Assembly (NCBI RefSeq): GCF_002209555.1
Contig: NZ_NJIF01000001.1
Coordinates: forward strand, 992,001-1,056,000
Direction: 5' to 3'
Source of the DNA: Achromobacter insolitus
GTDB taxonomy: Bacteria > Pseudomonadota > Gammaproteobacteria > Burkholderiales > Burkholderiaceae_B
DNA: 64,000 nt
Shown here: positions 38,455 through 46,652 of the stretch, piece after piece
Position numbering within the stretch: position 1 is the first letter of the stretch
Layout: each line of letters starts with the position of its first letter
Notes under the pieces: model-generated
Database searches by the model: none
What the model was told of the DNA's origin: nothing
Seen by the model: only the letters and a program-made list of their open reading frames with translations
Position numbers and translations under genes: made by a program

Positions 38455-40089
38455 GTGAGCACCACGGTCCATCAGGCATTCCGCGACACCGCGGCCCGCT
38501 ACGGCGCCCAGCCCTTCCTGTGCATCCTGCCGGAAACGGCGCAGGCCTATGGCATCGCCGCCGGTGAATTGACCTACGCCCAGGCCGCCGACGCCATCGA
38601 AGCCTTGCGCGCGGCCTATGCCCGCGCCGGCTACGGCCACGGCCATCGCGCCGGCCTGCTGCTGGAGAACCGCCCCGCCTTTTTCCTGCACTGGTTTGCG
38701 CTGAACGCGCTGGGCGTATCGGTGGTGCCTATCAACCCCGACCTGCGCGCCGCCGAACTCGAATACCTCACAGGACACTCCGAGATTGCGTTGGCCGTGG
38801 CGCTGCCCGAACGCCACGCGGACCTGCTGGCCGCAGCAGAGCGCGCCGGCCGCGAATTGCGAGTGATGGGGCCAGACGACGCGCCGCCCGCCGCGCCCTT
38901 TGCCGCGCCGCTGGCCGGCGAGGAACCCGGCGTACTGACGGAATGCGCCCTGCTCTACACCTCCGGCACCACCGGCCGGCCCAAGGGTTGCATCCTGCCC
39001 AACCGCTATTTCCTGCACGCGGGCGGCTGGTATGCCCGCATCGGCGGACTGTGCGAACTGCGCCCGGGCCAGGAACGCATGCTGACGCCTCTGCCGTTGG
39101 TCCACATGAACGCCATGGCGTACTCGGCCATGGCCATGGTGCTGACCGGTGGCTGCCTGATCCCGCTGGACCGCTTCCATCCCAAAACCTGGTGGGACAG
39201 CGTGCGCGACTCTGGCGCCACGGTACTGCACTACCTGGGCGTCATGCCCGCCATCCTGATGAAGGCCGAGCCATCCCCGAGCGACAAGCAAGCGGCGATC
39301 CGCTTCGGGTTCGGCGCCGGCGTGGACCGCAAGCTGCATGAGCCCTTCGAGGCGCGCTTCGGCTTTCCGCTGCTGGAAGCCTGGGCCATGACCGAGACCG
39401 GCGCAGGCGCCGTGATCATCGCCAACCGCGAGCCGCGCCACATCGGCAGCAGCTGCTTCGGCCGCGAGGAAGACGATGTGCTGGTGCGCATCGTCACCGA
39501 TGCAGGGACCGAGGCCGCCGCGGGCGAGCCGGGCGAACTCCTGGTGCGGCATGCCGGCGAGGACCCGCGCTATGGCTTCTTCGCCGGTTACCTCAAGGAC
39601 GAGGAAGCAACCTCCCAGGCCTGGGAAGACGGCTGGTTCCATACCGGCGACATCGTGCGCCGCGATGCCGATGGCGCGCTGCGCTTCGTGGATCGCAAGA
39701 AGAACGTCATCCGCCGCAGCGGCGAAAACATTTCCGCGGTGGAAGTGGAAAGCGTGCTGCTGCAGCATCCGCTGGTGAAGGCCGTGGCGGTCGCCGCCGT
39801 GCCCGACGCGGTGCGCGGCGACGAGGTGCTGGCCTGCGTGGTGGCCGAGAGCCTGCCGGCCGAGGGCGCCGCCATGGCCGAGGCCGCCCGCAGCATTGTG
39901 CAATGGAGTCTGGAACAGCTGGCTTATTACAAGGCGCCCGGCTACGTGGCCTTCGTCGACAGCCTGCCGCTGACCACCACCAACAAGATCCAGCGCGGCG
40001 AAATGAAAGCCCTGGCGCCCACGCTGCCCGGCACGGCCCGCTGCGTGGACACCGGCCACATGAAGAAACGCCAGGAGCCCGCGCGATGA
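38455..40089 (+). CDS. AMP-forming acyl/aryl-CoA synthetase
   Basis: The 544-residue adenylate-forming enzyme starts with GTG at 38455, preceded by AGGAG. The phosphate-binding P-loop LLYTSGTTGRPKG is at about residues 165 to 177. The adenine region is ALEAWAMTETG-like, with WFHTGDIVRRDADG and RFVDRKKNVIRRSGENIS, and the C-terminal catalytic lysine is in TTTNKIQRGEMK. It would activate a carboxylic acid of the pathway as its CoA thioester. The stop overlaps the thiolase-like start (ATGA). Confidence 0.92.
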   Translation: MSTTVHQAFRDTAARYGAQPFLCILPETAQAYGIAAGELTYAQAADAIEALRAAYARAGYGHGHRAGLLLENRPAFFLHWFALNALGVSVVPINPDLRAAELEYLTGHSEIALAVALPERHADLLAAAERAGRELRVMGPDDAPPAAPFAAPLAGEEPGVLTECALLYTSGTTGRPKGCILPNRYFLHAGGWYARIGGLCELRPGQERMLTPLPLVHMNAMAYSAMAMVLTGGCLIPLDRFHPKTWWDSVRDSGATVLHYLGVMPAILMKAEPSPSDKQAAIRFGFGAGVDRKLHEPFEARFGFPLLEAWAMTETGAGAVIIANREPRHIGSSCFGREEDDVLVRIVTDAGTEAAAGEPGELLVRHAGEDPRYGFFAGYLKDEEATSQAWEDGWFHTGDIVRRDADGALRFVDRKKNVIRRSGENISAVEVESVLLQHPLVKAVAVAAVPDAVRGDEVLACVVAESLPAEGAAMAEAARSIVQWSLEQLAYYKAPGYVAFVDSLPLTTTNKIQRGEMKALAPTLPGTARCVDTGHMKKRQEPAR

Positions 40090-41252
40090 GCCGCCAAGGC
40101 TACGACGGCGTGGTGGCGGCCTTGCCCGTCACCATTCCGTATGAACGCTATTCCACCCACGCCGCCCATTGGTGGCTGGGACGAGCGCTGGGCGCACTGA
40201 TCCGACAGGCAGGCATCGCCAAGACCGACGTGGACGGACTCTGCGTTTCCAGCTTCACGCTAGCGCCAGACACCGCCGTCGGGCTCGTGCAGCACCTGGG
40301 CATGAGCCCGCGCTGGCTGGACCACATTCCCATGGGCGGCGCCAGCGGCGTGGCCGCCTTGCGCCGCGCGGCCCGCGCCGTGCAGGCCGGCGATGCGGAC
40401 ATCGTGGCTTGCCTGGCCGGCGACACCAACCACGTGGACTCGTTCCGCAACACCGTGAGCCAGTTTTCGCGTTTTGCGCAGGACGCGGTCTACCCCTATG
40501 GCGCGGGTGGACCCAACGCCAGCTTCGCGCTGCTGACCGCCAACTACATGCGCGCGACCGGCGCCACCCGCGAGGACTTCGGCAAGCTTTGCGTCGCTCA
40601 GCGCGACAACGCCCTGCGCTTCCCGCACGCGCTGATGAAAAAGCCGCTGACCCTGGCGCAATACCTGGACGCGCGCGTCATCACCGACCCGATCCATCTT
40701 TTCGATTGCGTGATGCCCTGCGCCGGTGCCGACGCGTTCCTGGTCATGAGCCGGGACCGCGCGCGCGCGCTGAACCTGCCCTATGCCCGCATTCTCTCCA
40801 CCATCGAACGCCACAATGCCTGGATCGAGGACCCGATCCAGACGCGAGGCGGCTGGACCATGGATCTGGACGAGCTTTACGGCCAGGCCGGCACGCAACC
40901 CGGCGACATGGATTTCCTGCAAGCCTATGACGACTATCCCGTCATCAACCTGATGCAGATGGAAGACCTGGGCTTCTGCCCGAAGGGCTCGGCGCCCGAC
41001 TTCGTGCGCAACCATAGTTTCACCGTGGACGGCAGCTTCCCGTTCAATACCAACGGCGGCCAGTTGTCGGTCGGCCAGGCCGGCGCTGCCGGCGGCTATC
41101 TCGGACTGGTCGAGGCATTGCGCCAGCTGAGCGGCACCGCCGGCGGCACGCAGGTGGCCGACGCCCGCCTCGGCATGGTCAGTGGTTTCGGCATGATCAA
41201 CTACGACCGCGGGCTTTGCACCGCCGCGGCCATTCTGGGGAGCGACGCATGA
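40086..41252 (+). CDS. thiolase-like (SCP-X/Ltp type) protein without thiolase catalytic residues
   Basis: The 388-residue thiolase-fold protein starts at the ATG at 40086. The nucleophilic Cys of thiolases (CASG) is replaced: the segment reads PMGGASG, with G85 at the Cys place. The C-terminal GHP histidine is also lost (NTNGGQLSVGQAGAAGG, Q331). The lipid-transfer-protein motif YD...EDLGFC is kept (Y281, D282). This pattern is that of Ltp2-type proteins, which with DUF35 partners act as CoA-thioester retro-aldolases in steroid side-chain loss. The next gene encodes a DUF35 domain, so the same role is likely here. Confidence 0.82.
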   Translation: MSRQGYDGVVAALPVTIPYERYSTHAAHWWLGRALGALIRQAGIAKTDVDGLCVSSFTLAPDTAVGLVQHLGMSPRWLDHIPMGGASGVAALRRAARAVQAGDADIVACLAGDTNHVDSFRNTVSQFSRFAQDAVYPYGAGGPNASFALLTANYMRATGATREDFGKLCVAQRDNALRFPHALMKKPLTLAQYLDARVITDPIHLFDCVMPCAGADAFLVMSRDRARALNLPYARILSTIERHNAWIEDPIQTRGGWTMDLDELYGQAGTQPGDMDFLQAYDDYPVINLMQMEDLGFCPKGSAPDFVRNHSFTVDGSFPFNTNGGQLSVGQAGAAGGYLGLVEALRQLSGTAGGTQVADARLGMVSGFGMINYDRGLCTAAAILGSDA

Positions 41253-42490
41253 CCGAACCCTTGGCCAAGCCTCCCCGCAAGAATCCGATCGCCCGCACCC
41301 GCCAGCCCACCTTACCGCCAGCTTGGCGCAGCCGCAGCGCGTTGGGGCTGACCGCCGCCGCCGCCGAAGGCCGCTTCGAGCTGCAGACCTGCGCCGACTG
41401 CGGCGAGGTCCAGTATCCGCCTCGCGAGGTCTGCGGCAACTGCCTGTCCGAACGCTTGCCATGGCGTCCGGCCGACCCCGGCGGCGTCTTGCTGGTCAGC
41501 ACCACCCTGCACCACAGCAATGACCTGTATTTCCGCGAACGCCTGCCCTGGCGCGTGGGCACGGTGCGCATGACGGCCGGCCCCTCGGTCGTGGCGCATG
41601 TGCACCAGGACTGCGTTGATGGCGGCCGCGTGCGCCTGGCGCTGAAGCTGGACCGCAGCGGCCAGGCCGTGATGATCGCCCTGCCAGAAAGGAACACTCC
41701 GAACATGGAAGACGACAAGACCCTGCGCGAAACCTCGTGCGATCCGAAGTTCCGCCGCGCGCTCGTCACCGACGGCAAATCGGCGGTGGGCCAGGCCGTG
41801 GCGCGCGCCCTGCTGGAAGCAGGCTGCCCCACCGTGTTCCTGGGCGATCCGCAAGCCTGGAAGCGCGACGCCGCCTTCGACGCGCTGGCGGCGGACCCGC
41901 GTGTGCAGACGGTAGTGCTGGACGTGACCGATACCGACTCTGTCGAGCGGGTGGCGGCCTCCATCGGCGGCAAGGTGGAGATCCTGGTAAATACCGCGGA
42001 CCAGGAGCGCGAGGGCGGCTTGCTGAACCGCAAGGACGTCAACACGGCACGCGATGCCCTGGACGTGAACGTGCTGGGGTTGATGCGCCTGGCGCAAAGC
42101 TTTGGCCCGGCCCTTTGCGGACGCGCCGCGGACGGCGTGAACAGCGCCACGGCCTGGGTCAACGTACTGTCGATCTATGCGCACATGAACCTGCCGTCGC
42201 GCGGCATGTGGTCGGCGTCCAAGGCGGCCGCGCTATCCCTGGCGCAATGCCTGCGCGCCGAGATGCGCGGCGCGGGCGTGCGGGTGGTGAACGTGTTCCC
42301 GGGACCCGTGGACCACGAATGGGAACAGCGCACGCCGCCCCCGCGCGTGGCGCCCGCGGCGATCGCAGCCGCCATCGTGCGCGCGCTGAAGGACGGCATC
42401 GAGGACGTTTACGTCGGCGATGTCGCGCAGGAATTCCGCGCCCGGCTGGCGGAGAACCCCAAAGGACTGGAACGGGAGCTGGGAGCCTGA
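41249..42490 (+). CDS. DUF35 (Zn-ribbon/OB-fold) protein fused to an SDR domain
   Basis: The 413-residue protein starts at the ATG at 41249, overlapping the thiolase-like stop. Residues about 35 to 150 are a DUF35 domain with zinc-ribbon cysteines C48, C51, C62 and C65 (CADC...CGNC) and an OB-fold. Residues about 168 to 413 are a short-chain dehydrogenase domain, but altered: the nucleotide motif reads TDGKSAVG, NNAG is NTAD, and the catalytic Tyr of YxxxK is W321 (WSASK, K325 kept, S308 kept at the normal 13-residue distance). The SDR part is probably not a normal dehydrogenase. The DUF35 part likely partners the upstream thiolase-like protein. Confidence 0.82.
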   Translation: MTEPLAKPPRKNPIARTRQPTLPPAWRSRSALGLTAAAAEGRFELQTCADCGEVQYPPREVCGNCLSERLPWRPADPGGVLLVSTTLHHSNDLYFRERLPWRVGTVRMTAGPSVVAHVHQDCVDGGRVRLALKLDRSGQAVMIALPERNTPNMEDDKTLRETSCDPKFRRALVTDGKSAVGQAVARALLEAGCPTVFLGDPQAWKRDAAFDALAADPRVQTVVLDVTDTDSVERVAASIGGKVEILVNTADQEREGGLLNRKDVNTARDALDVNVLGLMRLAQSFGPALCGRAADGVNSATAWVNVLSIYAHMNLPSRGMWSASKAAALSLAQCLRAEMRGAGVRVVNVFPGPVDHEWEQRTPPPRVAPAAIAAAIVRALKDGIEDVYVGDVAQEFRARLAENPKGLERELGA

Positions 42491-42536
42491 CGGCCCGCCT
42501 ATCCCCCGATAACGCACGAATCTAGAGGAACAGCAC

Positions 42537-43322
42537 ATGAGCCAAAACATTCTTGCCCAATTCATGACCGAACTGGTGTCCGGCCGCATCCGCCTGGTGG
42601 ACCTGACCGAGACGCTCACGCCCGAATTCCCCACCATCGTGCTGCCGCCGGAATTCGGTCAGGCCTGGCCGTTCCGCATCGAGGAGATCTCGCGCTATGA
42701 CGAGCGCGGCCCCGCCTGGTACTGGAACAATTTCTCGTGTTCCGAGCACACCGGCACCCACTTCGACGCGCCGGCCCACTGGGTCACCGGCAAGGACCAG
42801 CCCGACAACACCGTGGACACGATCCCGATCGAGGCCTTCATCGCCAGCGCCTGCGTCATCGACTGCTCGGCCGAGGCACGCGACAACCCGGACTTCCTGC
42901 TGACCATAGACTTCGTAAAGAAATGGGAAGAGCGGCATGGCCGCATTCCGGCGCGCTCCTGGGTGTTGATGCGCACCGATTGGTCCAAGCGCGCCAAACC
43001 CGCCGAATACCTGAATCTGCAGGAAGACGGCGCGCACTCGCCCGGTCCGGACGCGGAAGTGGTGCCCTGGCTGATCAAGGAACGCGACGTGCACGGCTTT
43101 GGCACCGAGTCGGTCGGCACCGACGCCGGCCAGGCGCAACACCTCGATCCTCCCTACCCCTGCCACTACTACATGCACGGCAACAACCGCTACGGCCTGC
43201 AGTGCCTGACCAACCTGGACCAATTGCCGCCCACCGGCGCGGTGGTCTTCTCGGCGCCGCTCAAGATCCGCAGCGGCTCGGGCAGTCCGCTGCGCGTGCT
43301 GGCGCTGGCACCCAAGGCCTGA
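42537..43322 (+). CDS. cyclase-family metal-dependent hydrolase (kynurenine formamidase-like)
   Basis: The 261-residue protein of the cyclase family includes bacterial KynB and isatin hydrolases. The metal-binding motif HTGTHFDAPAHW is at about residues 76 to 87. A C-terminal TESVGTDAG and a HYYMHGNNRYGLQCL segment supply further ligands. Relatives hydrolyse N-formyl or cyclic amides and lactones. Ribosome site AGAGGA precedes the ATG at 42537. Given the IorAB genes, an indole-derived or ring-opened amide is one candidate substrate, without proof. Confidence 0.87.
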   Translation: MSQNILAQFMTELVSGRIRLVDLTETLTPEFPTIVLPPEFGQAWPFRIEEISRYDERGPAWYWNNFSCSEHTGTHFDAPAHWVTGKDQPDNTVDTIPIEAFIASACVIDCSAEARDNPDFLLTIDFVKKWEERHGRIPARSWVLMRTDWSKRAKPAEYLNLQEDGAHSPGPDAEVVPWLIKERDVHGFGTESVGTDAGQAQHLDPPYPCHYYMHGNNRYGLQCLTNLDQLPPTGAVVFSAPLKIRSGSGSPLRVLALAPKA

Positions 43323-43357
43323 GCCGGCCGCACAACAACGACAACAGGGGGATATCC

Positions 43358-44086
43358 ATGACGCACTCCAACGTCGCTATCGTGACCGGCGGCAGCGCCG
43401 GCATCGGCGCGGAAATCTGCCGCAGCATGCTGGACGCGGGCTATGAAGTGATTTCCATGGCGCGCCGCGCGGCCAACTTCAGCCATCCGCGCCTGCACAA
43501 CGTGCAGGTGGACCTGCTGGACGCCGAAGCCACCGCGCAGGCGGGCGCTGAAGCCGCGGCCAAGTTTCCCATCAGCCACGTGATCCATAACGCAGGCGTC
43601 ATCTGGCCCAACCTGCTGCCGCAGGTCACGCAGGAAGAATTGCACGGTTTGACGCAGATTCATCTGGGCGCGGCAATCAGCCTGGTGCAGGCCGCGCTGC
43701 CCGGGATGCAGGAACGCAAGTTCGGCCGCATCGTGATGATGTCCTCGCGCGGCGCCCTCGGCTTGCCCACCCGCACGGCGTATTCAGCCACCAAGGCGGG
43801 CATGGTAGGCATGGCGCGCACCTGGTCCCTGGAACTCGCGCCCTACGGCATCACGGTCAACGTGGTGGCCCCCGGCCCGATCCAGACCGACATGTTCTAC
43901 GAAGTGATCGAACCCGGCAGCGAACGCGAGCAGCAGCTGGCCGCCGGCATACCGGTCAAGCGGCTGGGCCGCTCGGACGATGTGGCGCGCGCCGTCATGT
44001 TCTTCGCCGATCCCGCCAACAGCTTCGTTACCGGCCAGACGCTGTTCGTCTGCGGCGGCGCCAGCGTCAGTTCCATCACCATCTGA
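43358..44086 (+). CDS. short-chain dehydrogenase/reductase (SDR)
   Basis: The 242-residue classical SDR starts at the ATG at 43358; the longer frame from 42737 is read-through. TGGSAGIG at residues 10 to 17 binds NAD(P), HNAGV corresponds to NNAG, and the catalytic set is S129, Y142 and K146 (AYSATKAG). PGPIQTDMF follows. Unlike the SDR domain fused to DUF35 upstream, this one is intact. It is the last metabolic enzyme before the Liv transporter genes and probably oxidises a hydroxyl intermediate. Confidence 0.92.
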   Translation: MTHSNVAIVTGGSAGIGAEICRSMLDAGYEVISMARRAANFSHPRLHNVQVDLLDAEATAQAGAEAAAKFPISHVIHNAGVIWPNLLPQVTQEELHGLTQIHLGAAISLVQAALPGMQERKFGRIVMMSSRGALGLPTRTAYSATKAGMVGMARTWSLELAPYGITVNVVAPGPIQTDMFYEVIEPGSEREQQLAAGIPVKRLGRSDDVARAVMFFADPANSFVTGQTLFVCGGASVSSITI

Positions 44087-44099
44087 ACGCATACCCTTC

Positions 44100-44116
44100 A
44101 GCCCGCTTCGGGTTTT
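44100..44116 (+). terminator. short hairpin with TTTT after the SDR gene
   Basis: AGCCCG / CGGGTT (one G-T pair) with a CTT loop is followed by TTTT, 13 bases past the SDR stop. It is small and may only partly end the catabolic transcript before the transporter genes. Confidence 0.45.
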
Positions 44117-44275
44117 GACGGATAGGTAAGCACTGCGGACCAGGTCTACAGTGCGAGCCTGCGCACAGAAAGTTTAAGTAACAAGTATCAGAGCAAGCCC
44201 AGCAATTTCCGCAGTACCTGTTTTCTCCGTTTTCCAGCCGCACCCCCACCCTGCTCCCTATCCGGAGGTTTTGCC

Positions 44276-45427
44276 ATGCTGTCGAAGAAACTCCCCCTGG
44301 CCGCGGCCGCCGCGGTAGCCGCGCTGTTCGCCCTGCCCGCCCTGGCCCAAGTCAAGGTCGGCGTCGTCACCTCGTCCACCGGCCCCACGGCGCTGGTGGG
44401 GATCCCCCAGAAGAACACCGTGCCGTTGCTGCCGAAGAAGATCGGCGACCTGACCGTGGAATACATTTCGCTGGATGACGCCAGCGATTCCACCAACTCG
44501 GTAACGGCCTTCAAGAAGCTGATTTCGGAGCAGAACGTCGATGCGTTGATCGGCCCCTCGGGCTCGCCCAATGCCATGGGCGTGATCCAGTTCGCGGCCG
44601 AGGCCGGCGTGCCCATGCTGGCGCCGGTAGGCACCGCCGCGGTCGTGCTGCCCATGAACGACCAGAAGAAATGGGTGTTCAAGACCACGCAGAACGACGA
44701 CATCATCGCGCGCGCTCTCGTCGACCACATGGCCAAGACCGGCATCAAGACAGTCGGGTTCATCGGCCTGAACGATCCGTACGGCGAGAACTGGTACAAG
44801 GTCTTCTCCGGCCTGGCTGCCGAGAAAGGCATCAAGATCAGCGCCAACGAACGCTATCTGCGCTTTGACAGCTCGGTCACCGGCCAGGCATTGAAGATCC
44901 TCGCCGCCAAGCCGGATGCCGTGCTGGTGGCTGCCCCCGGCGCCGCCAGCGTGCTGCCGCAGACGACCCTGTTCGACCAGGGCTACAAGGGCAAGTTCTA
45001 CCAGACCCACGGCGCGGCCCTGCCAGACTTCCTGAAGCTGGGCGGCAAGAAGGTGGAAGGCACGGTGCTGGCCGCCAGCCTGATGCTGGTACTGCCGGAA
45101 ATGCCGGACAGCAACCCTTCCAAGAAGGTCGCTGCCGACTACATCGCCGCTTATGAAAAGCTCAACGGCTCCAAGCCCGCTACCTTCGGCGCCAACGTCT
45201 ATGACGCCGGCCTGCTGCTGGAAAAAGCCGTGCCCCTCGCCGAGAAGGCCGGCAAGCCGGGCACCAAGGAATTCCGCAGCGCGCTGCGCGATGCGCTGGA
45301 ACAGACGAAAGAGCTGGTCGGCACCCAGGGCGTCTACAACATGACGGCCGCCGACCACAGCGGCTTTGACGACCGTGGCCGCGAACTCATCACCGTCAAG
45401 GACGGCGCCTGGACGCTGGTGAAGTAG
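44276..45427 (+). CDS. periplasmic ligand-binding protein of a branched-chain amino acid-type ABC transporter (LivK-like)
   Basis: The 383-residue exported protein starts at the ATG at 44276 behind a CGGAGG ribosome site. A signal peptide ends in ALA-QVKVG at about residue 24. Type I periplasmic-binding features are VSTGP-like SSTGPTALVGIP, DDASDSTNSVTAFKKLI and FIGLNDPYGENWYKVF. Proteins of this family next to aromatic catabolic genes often bind aromatic acids rather than leucine. Its membrane and ATPase partners follow at 45612. Confidence 0.92.
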   Translation: MLSKKLPLAAAAAVAALFALPALAQVKVGVVTSSTGPTALVGIPQKNTVPLLPKKIGDLTVEYISLDDASDSTNSVTAFKKLISEQNVDALIGPSGSPNAMGVIQFAAEAGVPMLAPVGTAAVVLPMNDQKKWVFKTTQNDDIIARALVDHMAKTGIKTVGFIGLNDPYGENWYKVFSGLAAEKGIKISANERYLRFDSSVTGQALKILAAKPDAVLVAAPGAASVLPQTTLFDQGYKGKFYQTHGAALPDFLKLGGKKVEGTVLAASLMLVLPEMPDSNPSKKVAADYIAAYEKLNGSKPATFGANVYDAGLLLEKAVPLAEKAGKPGTKEFRSALRDALEQTKELVGTQGVYNMTAADHSGFDDRGRELITVKDGAWTLVK

Positions 45428-45435
45428 AGGTTGGG

Positions 45436-45503
45436 TCCCCCCCGAAGCGCTGCGCGCTTCCCCCCTGGGGGGCATGCCTGCGGACCGGCGGAGCCCGGCT
45501 CCG
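45436..45503. repeat. GC-rich multi-hairpin intergenic element
   Basis: Three hairpins follow one another: GAAGCGC-TGC-GCGCTTC (45444-45460), a CCCC/GGGG stem (about 45461-45472) and CGGAGCC-C-GGCTCCG (45489-45503). It fills the gap between the binding-protein and LivH-like genes. It resembles REP-type elements of Burkholderiales and may stabilise the 3' end of the binding-protein message. Confidence 0.5.
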
Positions 45504-45611
45504 CGGCATCCCGATGGGGTGCACAGAGTTTGCTCCGTTGCATCCTGGCGGGCGCGCGTGGATAGGGGGTGATGTGCCCGACGTGCTTGTCTGTCTTACC
45601 CGGAATTTCGC

Positions 45612-46652
45612 ATGAATGCTCAGATTGCCCTGATTCTTGGGCAGGACGGCATCACCAATGGCGCCATCTATGCGCTGCTGGCTTTGTCGATCCTGCTGGT
45701 CTTTACCGTCACCCGCGTGCTGTTCATCCCGCAAGGTGAATTCGTTGCGTTCGGCGCGCTCACCATGGCTGCGCTGCAGGCTGGCAAGCCGGTGCTGCTG
45801 GTGTGGCTGCTGTTTGCCTTCGCGGTGGCCGAAGTGATCGCCGACCTGCTCGCGCGCCGCAAACGGCCGGGGCGCAATCGTGGCGCCTGGCGCATGGCCG
45901 TCAAGCTCATCTATCCGCTGGTGCTGGCCGCGCTGTTCTACAACCTGCCGCTGGCGCAATTGCCCATGGCCGCGCAGGCGCTGCTGACGCTGCTGCTGGT
46001 CGTGCCGATGGGGCCGCAGCTGTACCGCCTGTTCTATCAGCCCATCGCGTCGGCCTCGACCCTGGTGCTGCTGATCGTCTCCATCGCCGTGCACCTGGCG
46101 CTGGTCGGCCTGGGATTGCTCGCCTTCGGCGCGGAAGGCGCCCGCACCGCGCCGTTCAGCGACGCCAGCCTGAGCCTGGGGCCGCTGAACGTCAACAGCC
46201 AGGCGCTGTGGGTAGTGGCGGTGTCCGCCCTGCTGATCATCGTGCTCTACCAATTCTTCGAACGATCGATGTATGGCAAGGCGCTGCGCGCGGCGGCATT
46301 CAACCGGCTGGGCGCGCGGCTGATGGGCATATCGCCGATCTTCGCAGGCAAGGCCACGTTCTTCCTGGCCGCGCTGATCGGTACGGTCTCGGGCATCCTG
46401 ATCGCCCCCATCACCACCATGTACTTCGACTCGGGCTTCATGGTCAGCCTGAAGGGCTTCGTGGGCGCCATTATCGGCGGCCTGGTGAGTTACCCACTGG
46501 CTGCGGCCGGCGCCATCCTGGTCGGCCTGATCGAAGCGTTCTCCTCGTTCTGGGCCAGCGCCTACAAAGAAATCATCGTGTTCACGCTGATCATCCCCGT
46601 GCTGCTCTGGCGTTCACTGAAAAGCCATCACGTCGAGGAAGAAGACGAATGA
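45612..46652 (+). CDS. branched-chain amino acid-type ABC permease (LivH-like)
   Basis: The 346-residue inner-membrane protein has about eight transmembrane helices. [29 protein letters not shown] is the usual LivH N-terminal region; the EAA-like loop is [19 protein letters not shown], and [27 protein letters not shown] is conserved near the C-terminus. A charged loop around residues 80 to 95 ([11 protein letters not shown]) is longer than usual. The stop overlaps the next start (ATGA). Confidence 0.92.
   Translation: MNAQIALILGQDGITNGAIYALLALSILLVFTVTRVLFIPQGEFVAFGALTMAALQAGKPVLLVWLLFAFAVAEVIADLLARRKRPGRNRGAWRMAVKLIYPLVLAALFYNLPLAQLPMAAQALLTLLLVVPMGPQLYRLFYQPIASASTLVLLIVSIAVHLALVGLGLLAFGAEGARTAPFSDASLSLGPLNVNSQALWVVAVSALLIIVLYQFFERSMYGKALRAAAFNRLGARLMGISPIFAGKATFFLAALIGTVSGILIAPITTMYFDSGFMVSLKGFVGAIIGGLVSYPLAAAGAILVGLIEAFSSFWASAYKEIIVFTLIIPVLLWRSLKSHHVEEEDE

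Noticed and set aside
45803-46648. Read-through frame making an 879-codon LivMG
   Set aside because: The first 280 codons are an out-of-frame reading of livH; the ATG at 46649 overlaps the livH stop as in the rest of the operon.
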